A DNA stretch of 64,000 nt from Nitrospira sp. (GCA_022226955.1 CP092079.1:833772-897771); one strand, 5' to 3'; counted from the stretch's first letter, positions 54,734 through 63,967 are shown. Notes: generated by a model not told the origin, from the sequence alone. Program-made: numbers and translations.

Positions 54734-55822
54734 ATGACAGCACATCGTAGGACGGGGGCGATGGGGATTCTCTTGATGACGGCGCTGTACTGCGGCTACA
54801 CCGGGAATCACTCCTATGCCGAAGTCAGTGGCCCGATGGCTGCGGCAGCGGTCGATAGCGCGTTGGCCCATTACAATCCACAGACTCACATTGCCGGGAC
54901 CTTCAAGATACAGGGTTCCGAAACCATGTATCCCCTGATGAGCCGGTTGACGATGGAGTTTCAGCGCCGGCAGCCGAAAGTGGCGATCGACGTGAAAGGC
55001 GGCGGTTCGACCAAAGCCGTGGCCGAATTTCTTCAGCCGCCGCTGAGCAAAACCGGCAAGGTGATGTGGCAGGAAGACCGGGCCGTCAATTTTAAGATGA
55101 TCGCGACGTCGCGAGAGCTATTCGATGCGGAAGTTAAAGAGTTTGTCGCGCAGCATGGCTACGAGCCAACGGCGGTTCCGGTGGCCGTCGATGCGGTTGC
55201 CTTGTATGTCCATAAGGACAATCCGGTTGCTGGCCTGACCCTCGATCAGGTCGATGCCATGTTTTCGACGACCAGAAATCGAGGGCAGAAAGCGGCGATC
55301 ACGCAATGGGGGCAACTGGGGCTCACCGATGGATGGGAGAAAGCCGCGATTCAGCTGTATGGGCGGGATCGTAAATCCGGCACGCGCGCGTTTTTTCAGG
55401 ACCATTGTCTTGCGGGCGGCGAGTTCATGCCGGGGTTGCATGAAGAGCCTGGCGCCGCATCCGTGATTCTCAACTTGGGCCGGGATCAAGTCGGCATCGG
55501 CTATAGCGGACTGGGGCTTCAATCCTCCACCGTCCGGGTCATTCCCCTCGCGGAGGCTGCGGGCACGCCGTATGTGATTCCTTCGGCTGCGACGGTGGCG
55601 GATCAGAGCTACCCCTTGCGACGGGTCTTGCATCTCTACGTCGATAAGGCGCCGAACGCGCCCATCCCTGCCGCGGCACAGGAGTTTCTGACCTTTATCA
55701 TGACGCAAGAAGGTCAGGAAGCCGTGGCAAAAGCGGGGTTCTTTCCCTTGCCCGCCGGTGAAGTCGCGAAGAGTGCCGTCGCGTTGGGGCTGTCATCCCC
55801 TGTTCCGGCCGCCATGCCGTAG
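54734..55822 (+). CDS. PstS-like phosphate-binding protein, first copy
   Basis: 362 aa. Signal peptide of about 29 residues (ending SYA). Periplasmic binding-protein fold of the phosphate type: FKIQGSETMYPLMSRL, KGGGSTKAVAEFL, AVALYVHKDNPVAGLTLDQVDAMFS, YGRDRKSGTRAFF, and VGIGYSGLG. The GSET and SGT loops bind phosphate oxygens. It is longer than the PstS downstream and shares its fold but not close sequence. No permease adjoins it, so it probably feeds the PstCAB encoded 5 kb away or acts as a sensor or adhesin. GGAGG lies 8 nt before the ATG. Confidence 0.87.
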   Translation: MTAHRRTGAMGILLMTALYCGYTGNHSYAEVSGPMAAAAVDSALAHYNPQTHIAGTFKIQGSETMYPLMSRLTMEFQRRQPKVAIDVKGGGSTKAVAEFLQPPLSKTGKVMWQEDRAVNFKMIATSRELFDAEVKEFVAQHGYEPTAVPVAVDAVALYVHKDNPVAGLTLDQVDAMFSTTRNRGQKAAITQWGQLGLTDGWEKAAIQLYGRDRKSGTRAFFQDHCLAGGEFMPGLHEEPGAASVILNLGRDQVGIGYSGLGLQSSTVRVIPLAEAAGTPYVIPSAATVADQSYPLRRVLHLYVDKAPNAPIPAAAQEFLTFIMTQEGQEAVAKAGFFPLPAGEVAKSAVALGLSSPVPAAMP

Positions 55823-55848
55823 GCCAAAGCCGAACGAGTCGAGTGCGA

Positions 55849-56781
55849 TTACGGTGACGGAAGTTTGCGGGGCGGCTGCTTCTTGGATTTCGACTGATCG
55901 AGTTCGAAGCGCAGCCGTTCCATTTGGCTGTTCAGCTCTTCCATTTTCTTCTTTTGATCGTCGAGGCGGTTGCGGAGATCCAGATTGGAGCTGGTCAGCT
56001 CTCGGATTTGCAGTTGTAATTCGTCGGACGGCACTGCCGGCGATCCGGCCTTCTGAAGCGGCGCAGCCGGCAACTCGATTCCTGCGTGACTTGCGCGAAC
56101 CGGCGAAGGCACCGTGCGTTGCGCCAATACATCTTTGACATTCAGCGACAGATGCACGGTTTCGAAGGGCGCCCATCGAGGCTCTTCCAGATCCGGCACC
56201 ATGGCGGCCTGCGCAGGAGCCGCGACCCAAAGCTTCATGCCTTTTGAATCGCGCAGGTCTTTCAGCTCTCCGCCTCCCGTGTCCGCCTGGATAAAGGCCG
56301 AATGATCCTGCAGGACGATGTGCAGGTACCGGCCTCTCAAAAAGATCGATCCCACCGTGCGATCTTCGCTATAGGCCACGTCCGGTTTGGGCAATGAAAA
56401 AAAGACACGTTCGGCTGGGGTGGCTTGCCGAAGCGCCGTGGCCAGCTGCCCTGAAATCGCCGCCAATTCTTTTGGCGAAAACAACGGAATGGGACGAGGC
56501 GCGCTCAGCATGCCGACGACCGTTCCGCTCCATCCGCTCACTTGAATGCTTCGGAGCAAGGTTTCCAGTTCCGCCGCGGTCAGGTCGGCCGGATGAAGAT
56601 TGCGCACGAGAGTGTCCGATTGTGAGAGCGTCGGATCCGGTTCAAGGCCGATGCGAATCCCCTGCTGATCGTAGATAACGCGGTCTGCCGTGGAAAACAG
56701 GCTGCACGAGGAAAGAATCGGCGCGCCGATCAGAAGCGAACAGGACAGCAACAGGCAGTTTGTGGATCTATTTACTTGCAT
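55849..56781 (-). CDS. Lipoprotein with C-terminal coiled coil
   Basis: 310 aa. The start MQVNRSTN leads to a signal sequence with lipobox LSSC (Cys26). The central domain (about 35-220) is not recognised. The last 60 residues are a heptad-type coiled coil (LRNRLDDQKKKMEELNSQ) with a basic tail. It may reach from the membrane to the cell wall. Upstream in-frame ATGs exist but would bury the lipoprotein signal. It overlaps the preceding small lipoprotein gene by 10 bp and ends the porin operon. It converges with the pstS gene. Confidence 0.72.
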   Translation of the reverse strand: MQVNRSTNCLLLSCSLLIGAPILSSCSLFSTADRVIYDQQGIRIGLEPDPTLSQSDTLVRNLHPADLTAAELETLLRSIQVSGWSGTVVGMLSAPRPIPLFSPKELAAISGQLATALRQATPAERVFFSLPKPDVAYSEDRTVGSIFLRGRYLHIVLQDHSAFIQADTGGGELKDLRDSKGMKLWVAAPAQAAMVPDLEEPRWAPFETVHLSLNVKDVLAQRTVPSPVRASHAGIELPAAPLQKAGSPAVPSDELQLQIRELTSSNLDLRNRLDDQKKKMEELNSQMERLRFELDQSKSKKQPPRKLPSP

Positions 56782-57116
56782 GCGAATTGAATCCCCCATA
56801 TACGGTCCGTTCCGATCTGAGGACCCCAGGCCCGATCGGCGGCTTTGCTGACCTTCGGCACTTCGCCTTCTTTGACGATATGAATCCCAGTGGGACATTT
56901 CTCCTGCATGATGCGTTGCGCATCGTGCCGGCCGTCCGAGGAAAAGACGTCCGCCTCTGACTGGATGGAAAACGTCACGAGCCCGCCAGCCTGGCTTTCA
57001 CGTTGCAGAGAGGCATCGTGCCCGCAGGCGACCAGGCCGGTGAGGGCGATGGCCAGGGCGCCAGCCCTGAAACAAATCGTAATGCCTAGCGCCCAAGCTC
57101 GTTGTGCGACAGGAAT
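56772..57116 (-). CDS. Small lipoprotein with no standard start codon
   Basis: About 114 aa. The frame encodes a good lipoprotein signal (ALGITICFRAGALAIALTGLVAC) and an 80-residue mature part with two further Cys (EKCPTG and the C-terminal FACK), which could pair. No ATG, GTG or TTG in this frame lies near the signal. The best candidate is an ATT at 57116 with GGGAG 8 nt upstream; the nearby ATG at 57123 is in another frame and meets a stop after 12 codons. So it uses a rare start or carries a one-base frameshift. Product family not recognised. Confidence 0.55.
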   Translation of the reverse strand: MPVAQRAWALGITICFRAGALAIALTGLVACGHDASLQRESQAGGLVTFSIQSEADVFSSDGRHDAQRIMQEKCPTGIHIVKEGEVPKVSKAADRAWGPQIGTDRIWGIQFACK

Positions 57117-57130
57117 GGTGTCATCTCCCG

Positions 57131-57667
57131 CTATTTGGCTGCGGCACAGAAGGTTTCTTCTTCCAAGGGCGTATAGCCCCCGCCGAGAGAGGGGAATTCC
57201 GCAATCTCTCGTCCTCCGGTTTTCCAGAGATGGACGCAAGCCGCGAGAACTGTGGGGAGGCTCTTGGGAAGATCGTCGACGGACACCACTCGCGGGGCCT
57301 GCGTCGTGCCCACCACCACAATGCGGTTGCCCGGCTGGAGAAACGACGAATCGATCTTGCCTTGATAGACCACGGCAAACTCCCCGCTCCGTTTTCCCAT
57401 GTCTTTGGGGCCGTAGGCGGGATGCTCGACAATGGGCAGCTGCGCGGTCACGACGGTGATGCTCTCGCCCTTCGTCTCGGCTTGGACAATCCGCCCGCCG
57501 AGTTGAATCTTCTTCGCGTCGGCCTGATTCGGCACCATGCGCCAGTGCGCGAAATCGAAGTTCGGATCCACGCCCTTGAGCGTGTCCGGTGAAAAAATAT
57601 TCGAGGCGGTACAAGCGGCCAGGGTGACCGTGCCTAGCAGCAACAGACTGGTCATGGATCTCTTCAT
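57131..57667 (-). CDS. slp: Slp-family outer-membrane lipoprotein
   Basis: 178 aa. Lipoprotein signal with lipobox LAAC (Cys19). The body matches the Slp/YeaY family: FDFAHWRMVP, VQLGGRIV-like IQLGGRIVQAE, ITVVTAQLPI and GEFAVVYQGKID. Slp proteins are outer-membrane lipoproteins induced by starvation in E. coli; molecular role unknown. Start set by AAGGAGG 7 nt before the ATG. It lies 62 bp after the porin gene. Confidence 0.82.
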   Translation of the reverse strand: MKRSMTSLLLLGTVTLAACTASNIFSPDTLKGVDPNFDFAHWRMVPNQADAKKIQLGGRIVQAETKGESITVVTAQLPIVEHPAYGPKDMGKRSGEFAVVYQGKIDSSFLQPGNRIVVVGTTQAPRVVSVDDLPKSLPTVLAACVHLWKTGGREIAEFPSLGGGYTPLEEETFCAAAK

Positions 57668-57729
57668 ATCGCTCCTCCTTACTCCGAGATTCGTCAGAAT
57701 GCAATAGTCGGCATGCCGGGCGCCTGCGG

Positions 57730-59289
57730 CTACATAAAGCGAACTTGGAATTGCACAAAGAAGGCATTTTGTGCAAACGGGTCCGCTTTGGAATCGAAGG
57801 CCGGCGTGTTGGGACCGGTGCCCAGGCCCGAGTGATGGCGGAACTCGTAGTTGAATTGCAGCTTCGACTGAATCTTCGGCGGGAAGTTTTCGAAGTAATA
57901 GGTCAGTCCCACGATCGATCGAGTGTACATGTCGTTGCCCATATCGGTATTCGGGTCGAACTGTTCGTACATAAAGGTCGGCTCGAAGTTCTCCAATGGC
58001 CCGCTGGTGATGAGGTATTTCGCCAGCACGTACCAGGTCCGCCGGTGCATGCCCGGTGCGCCGGATCCTCCGCAACCGCTGGCGCAATCGCCGTTGGCTG
58101 CCGTTCCCACGGTCGTGGCGTTCGCGCCGTCGTGGCCTTGCCAGTATTCTCCCTGTATCATGAACCCTGGAAAAATCTTCGAGGTGTAGCGGGCATCGAT
58201 CCCATACCGGTCGAACGATCCTTTGCCACGCCCATTGATCAGCGTGCCGGCATTATTGGAGTGGCCTTGAATGGTCGTGAAGCTCACGAAGGAGACGTCG
58301 TTTCCAAACAGTCTAATCCTGGTGTAGAACGCTTTGGGCTGATTGCCACCGCCGACGCCCGATGTGTTGCTGACCAGGCTGTTGGCTTGATAGTTATTGT
58401 TGTTCATCACACCGAATACATATTCCAGGCGATTGGCGATTTTCCCGCGCACGTCGGCGAAATAGTCGCGCTCTTGCAGGAACTCAATTGCGCCGCCGGT
58501 GCCGTTCCTGTTCTGGCCTGGACCGCCGCCTCCGCCGATGGAGGTGAGATAGGGAGAGCTGATTACATCCCGCAGGCCGCCTGAGGTTTCCGTGAAGATG
58601 CCGAAGGGCATCCGGAAGATGCCGAGCCGGATCACATTGAGATTTGGCGCCCACGATTGCACGGGCCGCACGTCGATGTAGGTTTCACGAAAGAACGTCG
58701 TCGAGGTCGGCGTCGAGGCGCCGGCGGTTGGGGTGTTATTGGTCAAGTTGATGCTTTGAAACTCCATCAACGCATGCCAGCGTGGGATGGTATCGCTGAT
58801 CTTTCCCCAGAACAGCAACTCTGAACGGCGGATGGACAAGCTGTCATGACTCCGCCCTTCCGGCACGTTCGCATTGACGTGGCCGTAAAGGAATTGCAAG
58901 GCATTGAGTCCGAAGTTGACCTTGTCCCGCAGCAGCGGCAACAGTTCTGTTTTCCCCTTCCATTCTTCCAGCGAATCGATCCGGCGGGATTGGTCGGCGA
59001 CTTTGTATTCCTGCTCGGCGCGGATTTGAATCCACTCGTCCATATTGATCGTGCCTTTTTGGAGGAGGAGATCCTCAATGGACATGCCGCCAGGCGGCAG
59101 TTCCCTGGCCGGTGCCGGCCCTTGTCCATCCGGCGTGGACGGAGTCGCCGCTTGCGCGGTGACGACGGGCGATCCGCCCTGGTCTTGCGTGCGCTGCGGC
59201 TCTGCGGCACGCGCATCCGCCTGCGGCATGGCTAGCGCCATGGCCGTCAGTATGGCTGCAATGTGGACTGTCCTTTGAAGTCCTCTCAT
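57730..59289 (-). CDS. Phosphate-selective-porin-like outer-membrane protein
   Basis: 519 aa. Signal peptide of about 27 residues (ending ARA). A Pro/Gln-rich stretch and a short helical region (SRRIDSLEEWKGK) precede a beta barrel with alternating aromatic strands that ends VQFQVRFM, a typical last strand. The barrel resembles OprP/OprO-type porins (ISDTIPRWHALMEF, FRMPFGIFTETSG). Start fixed at MRGLQRT with AGGGGG 9 nt upstream. Array B of 11-bp-spaced sites lies 90 bp before the start, which supports phosphate-starvation control. Ion preference is inferred from context. Confidence 0.78.
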   Translation of the reverse strand: MRGLQRTVHIAAILTAMALAMPQADARAAEPQRTQDQGGSPVVTAQAATPSTPDGQGPAPARELPPGGMSIEDLLLQKGTINMDEWIQIRAEQEYKVADQSRRIDSLEEWKGKTELLPLLRDKVNFGLNALQFLYGHVNANVPEGRSHDSLSIRRSELLFWGKISDTIPRWHALMEFQSINLTNNTPTAGASTPTSTTFFRETYIDVRPVQSWAPNLNVIRLGIFRMPFGIFTETSGGLRDVISSPYLTSIGGGGGPGQNRNGTGGAIEFLQERDYFADVRGKIANRLEYVFGVMNNNNYQANSLVSNTSGVGGGNQPKAFYTRIRLFGNDVSFVSFTTIQGHSNNAGTLINGRGKGSFDRYGIDARYTSKIFPGFMIQGEYWQGHDGANATTVGTAANGDCASGCGGSGAPGMHRRTWYVLAKYLITSGPLENFEPTFMYEQFDPNTDMGNDMYTRSIVGLTYYFENFPPKIQSKLQFNYEFRHHSGLGTGPNTPAFDSKADPFAQNAFFVQFQVRFM

Positions 59290-59366
59290 CTCGACGTACC
59301 CCCTTCGATTGAGTTGAATGTCGATCGCTTCATGATCGCAAGCCTGTTCTCTCATGAAGGGATCAC

Positions 59367-59400
59367 GGGACAATTGCCGGCATGTTACAGCGCTGTTAAC
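59367..59400 (-). promoter_or_regulatory. Pho-box-like array B upstream of the porin
   Basis: On the minus strand GTTAACAG (starting 59400) is followed 11 bp later by TGTAACAT and then by a degenerate third site. By hand alignment 25 of 35 positions equal array A, including the identical CTGTAACAT block at the same offset. Confidence 0.62.
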
Positions 59401-59468
59401 AATCCAGCCGCCTCCCGGTTCTCGATATACGGGAGTATCCCAACAGGCGGTGTGTTGGGCCAAAAGAA

Positions 59469-59501
59469 GTTAACGCACTGTTAACAGCCCGGTAACGTTC
59501 C
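59469..59501 (+). promoter_or_regulatory. Pho-box-like array C upstream of the second pstS
   Basis: Three half sites GTTAAC (59469), GTTAAC (59480) and GGTAAC (59491), each exactly 11 bp apart. The second pstS starts 86 bp downstream. Confidence 0.65.
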
Positions 59502-59586
59502 GGGAAATTCTCGGGCGTAAGGTGCCTTCTCAATGAGCGTTGGTATGACGATACAAGCCACGGTGGTTGTGAAAAGGAGCACATGT

Positions 59587-60603
59587 ATGCGGAGACTGTT
59601 ATCGATTGGATTAAGCGCGTGCCTCTCTTGCGCGGTTGGAACTGTCATGGTGTGGCCCGTTGAGACGGGGTACTCGGCATCCGCGACATTGATCAAAGTC
59701 GATGGGTCGAGCACGGTGTTTCCGATTACAGAGGCCGTGGCTGAGGAGTTTCAAAAGGAGACGAGGGGGTCGGTCCGGGTGACGGTCGGTATTTCAGGAA
59801 CCGGCGGCGGTTTCAAAAAGTTTTGCCGGGGCGAGATCGACGTCCAGGATGCTTCGCGTCCGATTTCAACCGGCGAATTGGACGCCTGCCTGGCAGGTGG
59901 CGTGCAATTCTATGAATTGCCGATTGCCTTCGATGCGTTGACCGTGGCGGTAAGTCCGCAAGCAACCTGGGTGGACTCCCTGACCGTGGAAGAATTGAAA
60001 CGTATGTGGGAGCCCGGCGCGCAAGGGAAGATCGCCAAGTGGAGCCAGATCCGTTCAACCTGGCCCGATCAGCCGCTGAAACTCTTCGGCGCCGGCTCCG
60101 ATTCCGGCACCTTCGATTACTTCACCGAAGCCATCGTCGGGAAAGCCAAAGCCAGCCGGGGCGATTTTACTGCCAGTGAAGACGACAACACGCTGGTCCA
60201 GGGCATCGCGAACGATACACAAGCGCTCGGCTACATTCCCTTTGCCTATTACGAGCCGAACAAGAAACGATTGAAAGCGCTCTCCATCGATGGCGGCCAT
60301 GGGCCAGTGAGCCCGTCGCGCGAGACGGTCGAAAGCGGTTCCTACCAGCCGCTCTCGCGTCCACTGTTTATCTATATCAGCGCAAAGTCCGCTGCCAGGC
60401 CTGAAGTGAAACAGTTTGTCGAGTTTTACCTGGCGCAAGTCCCGGCCCTGGCGCCGCAAGTCAAATATGTTCCGCTGCCGCCGCAAGCCTATGCGCTGGC
60501 CGGCGAGCATTTCAAAAACGGACGGCAGGGAACCGCGTTTCAGGGCGGCTCGACGATTGGGTTGAAGATCGAAGAGCTGCTCCGGCGCGAAGCCACGCGT
60601 TAA
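59587..60603 (+). CDS. pstS: Phosphate ABC transporter substrate-binding protein PstS
   Basis: 338 aa. Signal peptide of about 31 residues. PstS fold: [43 protein letters not shown] and [16 protein letters not shown] hold the phosphate-binding Ser, Thr, Asp and Arg. It captures phosphate in the periplasm for PstCA. Start chosen by GGAG 8 nt before the ATG; the frame opens further upstream without a signal peptide. It is the first gene of the pst operon with pstC 3 bp later. Confidence 0.93.
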   Translation: MRRLLSIGLSACLSCAVGTVMVWPVETGYSASATLIKVDGSSTVFPITEAVAEEFQKETRGSVRVTVGISGTGGGFKKFCRGEIDVQDASRPISTGELDACLAGGVQFYELPIAFDALTVAVSPQATWVDSLTVEELKRMWEPGAQGKIAKWSQIRSTWPDQPLKLFGAGSDSGTFDYFTEAIVGKAKASRGDFTASEDDNTLVQGIANDTQALGYIPFAYYEPNKKRLKALSIDGGHGPVSPSRETVESGSYQPLSRPLFIYISAKSAARPEVKQFVEFYLAQVPALAPQVKYVPLPPQAYALAGEHFKNGRQGTAFQGGSTIGLKIEELLRREATR

Positions 60604-60606
60604 AGG

Positions 60607-61560
60607 ATGGATGCGATGGAAGCCAATGTCGTCGAGATGCCTGTCGAAAAGAACGTCATGTGCGGGAGTCCTGCGCCTCGATTCGTCCCTCGTCTCCAAG
60701 AAAAAGTGATCGAACGGCTCCTGCAACTAGCTGCCTGCGTCTCGGTCGCGATTACGCTCGGGATCGTGGGGATTCTCTCGTATGAATCCCTGCTCTTTTT
60801 TCAACAGGTCTCAATTGTCGATTTTATGACCGACCGGCAATGGACGCCGCTCTTTGCCGACGCGCATTACGGGATTCTTCCCCTCGTGTCGGGCACGCTT
60901 GTCACGACGACGGTCGCGTTACTCGTGGCTATTCCGATGGGTAGCCTGATCGCGATCTATTTGAGCGAGTATGCGTCGCGCGGGGTGAGGGAATGCGTGA
61001 AGCCGGCGTTGGAACTGTTGAGCGCCGTGCCGACCGTCGTCTATGGGTATTTCGCGCTGCTCTTCGTGACCCCTACCCTTCAAAAACTCTGGCCCGGCCT
61101 CCCCGGTTTCAACATGCTGAGCGCCGGGCTCGTCATCGGGCTCATGATCGTTCCCTATGTCAGCTCCGTCAGCGAGGATGCCATGCGCGCGGTTCCGGTC
61201 TATCTGCGCGAAGGCGCATTTGCCCTGGGGGCGACTCGCATGCAAACGGCGTTGCGGGTGGTCTTTCCCTCGGCCCTGTCTGGTATTACCGCGGCCTATG
61301 TGCTGGGTGTCTCCCGGGCGATCGGTGAGACGATGGTGGTGGCGATTGCCGCTGGCATGCAACCGATGCTGACGCTTAATCCATTGGAACCGGCGGCGAC
61401 GATGACGGCGTATATTGTTCAAGTCAGCCTAGGCGATGTTCCCCATGGCAGCGTGGGCTATCGGACGATTTTTGCGACCGGGCTGATGCTGTTATCGATC
61501 ACCTTGCTGTTCAACATTGCCGGCCATGTCCTCAAAAAACGGTATCGACAGGTGTATTGA
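60607..61560 (+). CDS. pstC: Phosphate ABC transporter permease PstC
   Basis: 317 aa with six membrane segments, the first at about 40-62 after a longish cytoplasmic N terminus. The binding-protein-dependent permease motif (EGAFALGATRMQTALRVVFPS) is at about 205-225. It forms the channel with PstA. The gap to pstA is one base. Confidence 0.93.
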   Translation: MDAMEANVVEMPVEKNVMCGSPAPRFVPRLQEKVIERLLQLAACVSVAITLGIVGILSYESLLFFQQVSIVDFMTDRQWTPLFADAHYGILPLVSGTLVTTTVALLVAIPMGSLIAIYLSEYASRGVRECVKPALELLSAVPTVVYGYFALLFVTPTLQKLWPGLPGFNMLSAGLVIGLMIVPYVSSVSEDAMRAVPVYLREGAFALGATRMQTALRVVFPSALSGITAAYVLGVSRAIGETMVVAIAAGMQPMLTLNPLEPAATMTAYIVQVSLGDVPHGSVGYRTIFATGLMLLSITLLFNIAGHVLKKRYRQVY

Positions 61561-61561
61561 T

Positions 61562-62470
61562 ATGACGCCGATCCAACGGAAAATCGCGAGACGCAAAGCC
61601 CTCGATCGGTTCTTCGCCTTTGAAGGACTCACGGTCATGGCCCTGGCCCTGCTGGTGTTGCTGGCGTTGGTCGGGCAGTTGATGGCCGATGGACTCACTC
61701 GGTTGTCCTGGCAGTTTCTGACCTCCTTTCCTTCGAGATTTCCGGCCCAGGCCGGCATTATCAGCGCGTGGGTCGGGACGATCCTCGTGATGCTGGTGAC
61801 TGCGCTGGCGGCGATTCCCTTGGGCGTCGGCGCGGCGATCTATCTGGAGGAGTATGCGCCGAAAAACTGGGCCACGGAGATCATCGAGATCAATATCGCT
61901 ACTCTGGCCGGTGTGCCGTCGATTGTGTATGGGCTGATGGCCCTTGGGCTCTTGGTGTATCAGTTCCATCTCGGCCAAAGCTTTCTGACGGCCGGTCTGA
62001 CGTTGGGCATGCTGATTCTTCCAATGATCATCATCGCGACGCGCGAGGCCATCAGAAGCGTGCCGCCCTCTGTCCGCGAAGCCGCCTATGCGCTTGGCGC
62101 GACGAAGTGGCAGACGGTGCGCGACCACGTCGTTCCCTACTCGATGGGAGGCATGTTGACGGGCATGATTTTGGCGCTGTCGCGCGCCGTCGGCGAAACG
62201 GCGCCGCTTATTACCGTGGGCGCCTTGTCGTTCATTGCCTTTCTCCCCCACCCGCCATGGCAGGATGCGTTTCCGTTTATCTCCTTCGAGTGGTTATTCG
62301 ATCCCTTTACGGTAATGCCGATTCAAATGTTCAATTGGGTGTCCCGGCCGCAAGAGGAGTTTCACGTGAATGCCGCGGCAGCCGGTTTGATCTTGCTGGC
62401 GATGACGCTGGCGATGAATGCGGTCGCCATTGCGATTCGGGCGCGTTTCAGAAAACGGATTCACTGGTGA
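61562..62470 (+). CDS. pstA: Phosphate ABC transporter permease PstA
   Basis: 302 aa, six membrane segments, with [20 protein letters not shown] as the ATPase-contact loop. It starts [12 protein letters not shown] one base after the pstC stop; the frame extends 15 codons into pstC but the short start fits the family. Confidence 0.93.
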   Translation: MTPIQRKIARRKALDRFFAFEGLTVMALALLVLLALVGQLMADGLTRLSWQFLTSFPSRFPAQAGIISAWVGTILVMLVTALAAIPLGVGAAIYLEEYAPKNWATEIIEINIATLAGVPSIVYGLMALGLLVYQFHLGQSFLTAGLTLGMLILPMIIIATREAIRSVPPSVREAAYALGATKWQTVRDHVVPYSMGGMLTGMILALSRAVGETAPLITVGALSFIAFLPHPPWQDAFPFISFEWLFDPFTVMPIQMFNWVSRPQEEFHVNAAAAGLILLAMTLAMNAVAIAIRARFRKRIHW

Positions 62471-62474
62471 TGCC

Positions 62475-63260
62475 ATGAAAGCGATGAATGTCTCTCAAAC
62501 GGTATTGAAAGCGGAAACGCGCGGCTTGAATTTCTATTACGGCGAAGCCCAGGCGCTGCATAGCCTGTCGCTGCCGATCTATGACCGCTGCGTGACGGCC
62601 CTAATCGGTCCGTCCGGCTGCGGAAAGACGACCTATCTGCGCTGCCTCAATCGCATGCATGACCTGTATCCCGGCAATCGGTACGAAGGCGAGGTGCTGC
62701 TGTATCCGGATCGTGTGAATATCGTGGGGCCGGAGATCGACCCGATTGAAGTGCGCATGCGCATCGGCATGGTCTTTCAAAAGCCCAATCCCTTTCCCAA
62801 GTCCATCTATGAAAATGTGGCCTATGGCTTGCGGATTCGGAATGTGTCTAACAAGCGCGATCTCGACGCGGTGGTGGAGCGGGCATTGCGCGAGGCGGCT
62901 TTGTGGGGAGAGGTCAAAGACCGCCTGCAGGCCTCCGCGATGAATCTCTCCGGCGGGCAACAGCAGCGCTTGTGCATTGCCAGAGCGCTGGCGACCAGCC
63001 CGGAACTGCTCTTGTTCGATGAGCCGACTTCGGCGCTGGATCCGACCGCCACGTCCCGCATTGAAGAACTGGTTGCGGAGCTGAAACAGCGTGTTGCCAT
63101 TGTCATGGTCACCCATAACATGCAACAGGCGGCCCGGATCTCGGATTACACGGCCTTTATGTATGAAGGCCGCATGGTGGAATACGACCGGACCGAGACG
63201 ATTTTCACCAACCCCTCCGTCAAACTGACGGAAGACTATATCACCGGTCGATTCGGGTGA
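62475..63260 (+). CDS. pstB: Phosphate ABC transporter ATP-binding protein PstB
   Basis: 261 aa. Walker A GPSGCGKT at 45-52, Q-loop VFQKPNPFP, signature LSGGQQQRL, Walker [14 protein letters not shown], and switch His in VMVTHNM. All as in active PstB. The ATG lies 4 bp after the pstA stop; the frame is open into pstA but without homology. Confidence 0.95.
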   Translation: MKAMNVSQTVLKAETRGLNFYYGEAQALHSLSLPIYDRCVTALIGPSGCGKTTYLRCLNRMHDLYPGNRYEGEVLLYPDRVNIVGPEIDPIEVRMRIGMVFQKPNPFPKSIYENVAYGLRIRNVSNKRDLDAVVERALREAALWGEVKDRLQASAMNLSGGQQQRLCIARALATSPELLLFDEPTSALDPTATSRIEELVAELKQRVAIVMVTHNMQQAARISDYTAFMYEGRMVEYDRTETIFTNPSVKLTEDYITGRFG

Positions 63261-63277
63261 TAGCCAGGAGCGGCGTG

Positions 63278-63967
63278 ATGCAACGGCATATCGATCAAGA
63301 ACTCAGCGACCTGAAAGACCAATTGCTCCGGATGGGAGCATTGGTCGAAGAGCAGATCGAGCGCGCGATCAAGGCGCTGACCGAGCGAGACGTGGCGCTC
63401 GCCTCGCAGGTCATCGAACGGGATGTCCTGGTCAATCGCTTCGATGTGGACATCGATGAAACCTGCATTCGCTTGCTGGCTTTGCAAGCGCCAGCGGCAG
63501 GCGATTTACGTTTTGTCACCACGGCGATGAAAATCTCCACCGAGCTCGAACGCATGAGCGATCTGGCCGAGAATATCTGCGAGCGCGTCATCGAACTGAA
63601 CGAAGAGCCGCAGCTCAAGCCCTATATGGATCTTCCGCGGATGGCGGCCTGGACCATGAAGATGGTGCACGAAGCGCTGGAGTCGTTTGTACGCCAAGAT
63701 GCCGTCCTAGCTAGGAAGGTCTGCGCCGACGATGACTTTGTCGATAATCTCACCCACCAACTGTTTCGTGAACTGGTCTCCTTTATGCTCGAAAACCCCG
63801 CCACAATCACGCGAGCCATCCGCCTTACTTTTATTGGAAAATACATCGAGCGGATTGCCGACCATGCGACGAACATTGGGGAACTCGTGGTCTATATGGT
63901 GGAAGGCAAAATCGTGCGCCATATGACCCTACCCTTCGGCCATTCAAAATCATCCTCCAAGACGTAA
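63278..63967 (+). CDS. phoU: Phosphate signalling regulator PhoU
   Basis: 229 aa, all alpha-helical, two PhoU domains each with the metal-site motif: ERMSDLAENI (first) and ERIADHATNI (second). It links PstSCAB activity to the PhoR/PhoB sensor pair. Start chosen by AGGAG 7 nt before the ATG. No phoR or phoB lies in the window. The last 33 bases of the window after it show no feature. Confidence 0.94.
   Translation: MQRHIDQELSDLKDQLLRMGALVEEQIERAIKALTERDVALASQVIERDVLVNRFDVDIDETCIRLLALQAPAAGDLRFVTTAMKISTELERMSDLAENICERVIELNEEPQLKPYMDLPRMAAWTMKMVHEALESFVRQDAVLARKVCADDDFVDNLTHQLFRELVSFMLENPATITRAIRLTFIGKYIERIADHATNIGELVVYMVEGKIVRHMTLPFGHSKSSSKT

Larger units (their letters stand above)
59290..59586. 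other. Divergent control region between the porin and second pstS
   Basis: 297 bp with no gene. It carries two separate clusters of 11-bp-spaced TAAC sites: array B, oriented toward the porin, and array C, nearer pstS. Between them lies a GC-rich 65-bp stretch. Confidence 0.6.

Noticed and set aside
57117-57776. Upstream part of the frame that contains the small lipoprotein
   Set aside because: It overlaps the well-supported slp gene in another frame and is Arg/His-rich; only the last 115 codons look like a protein.
57668-58087. N-terminal extension of the slp frame
   Set aside because: It runs through the porin gene; the true start has a strong ribosome site and begins a lipoprotein signal.
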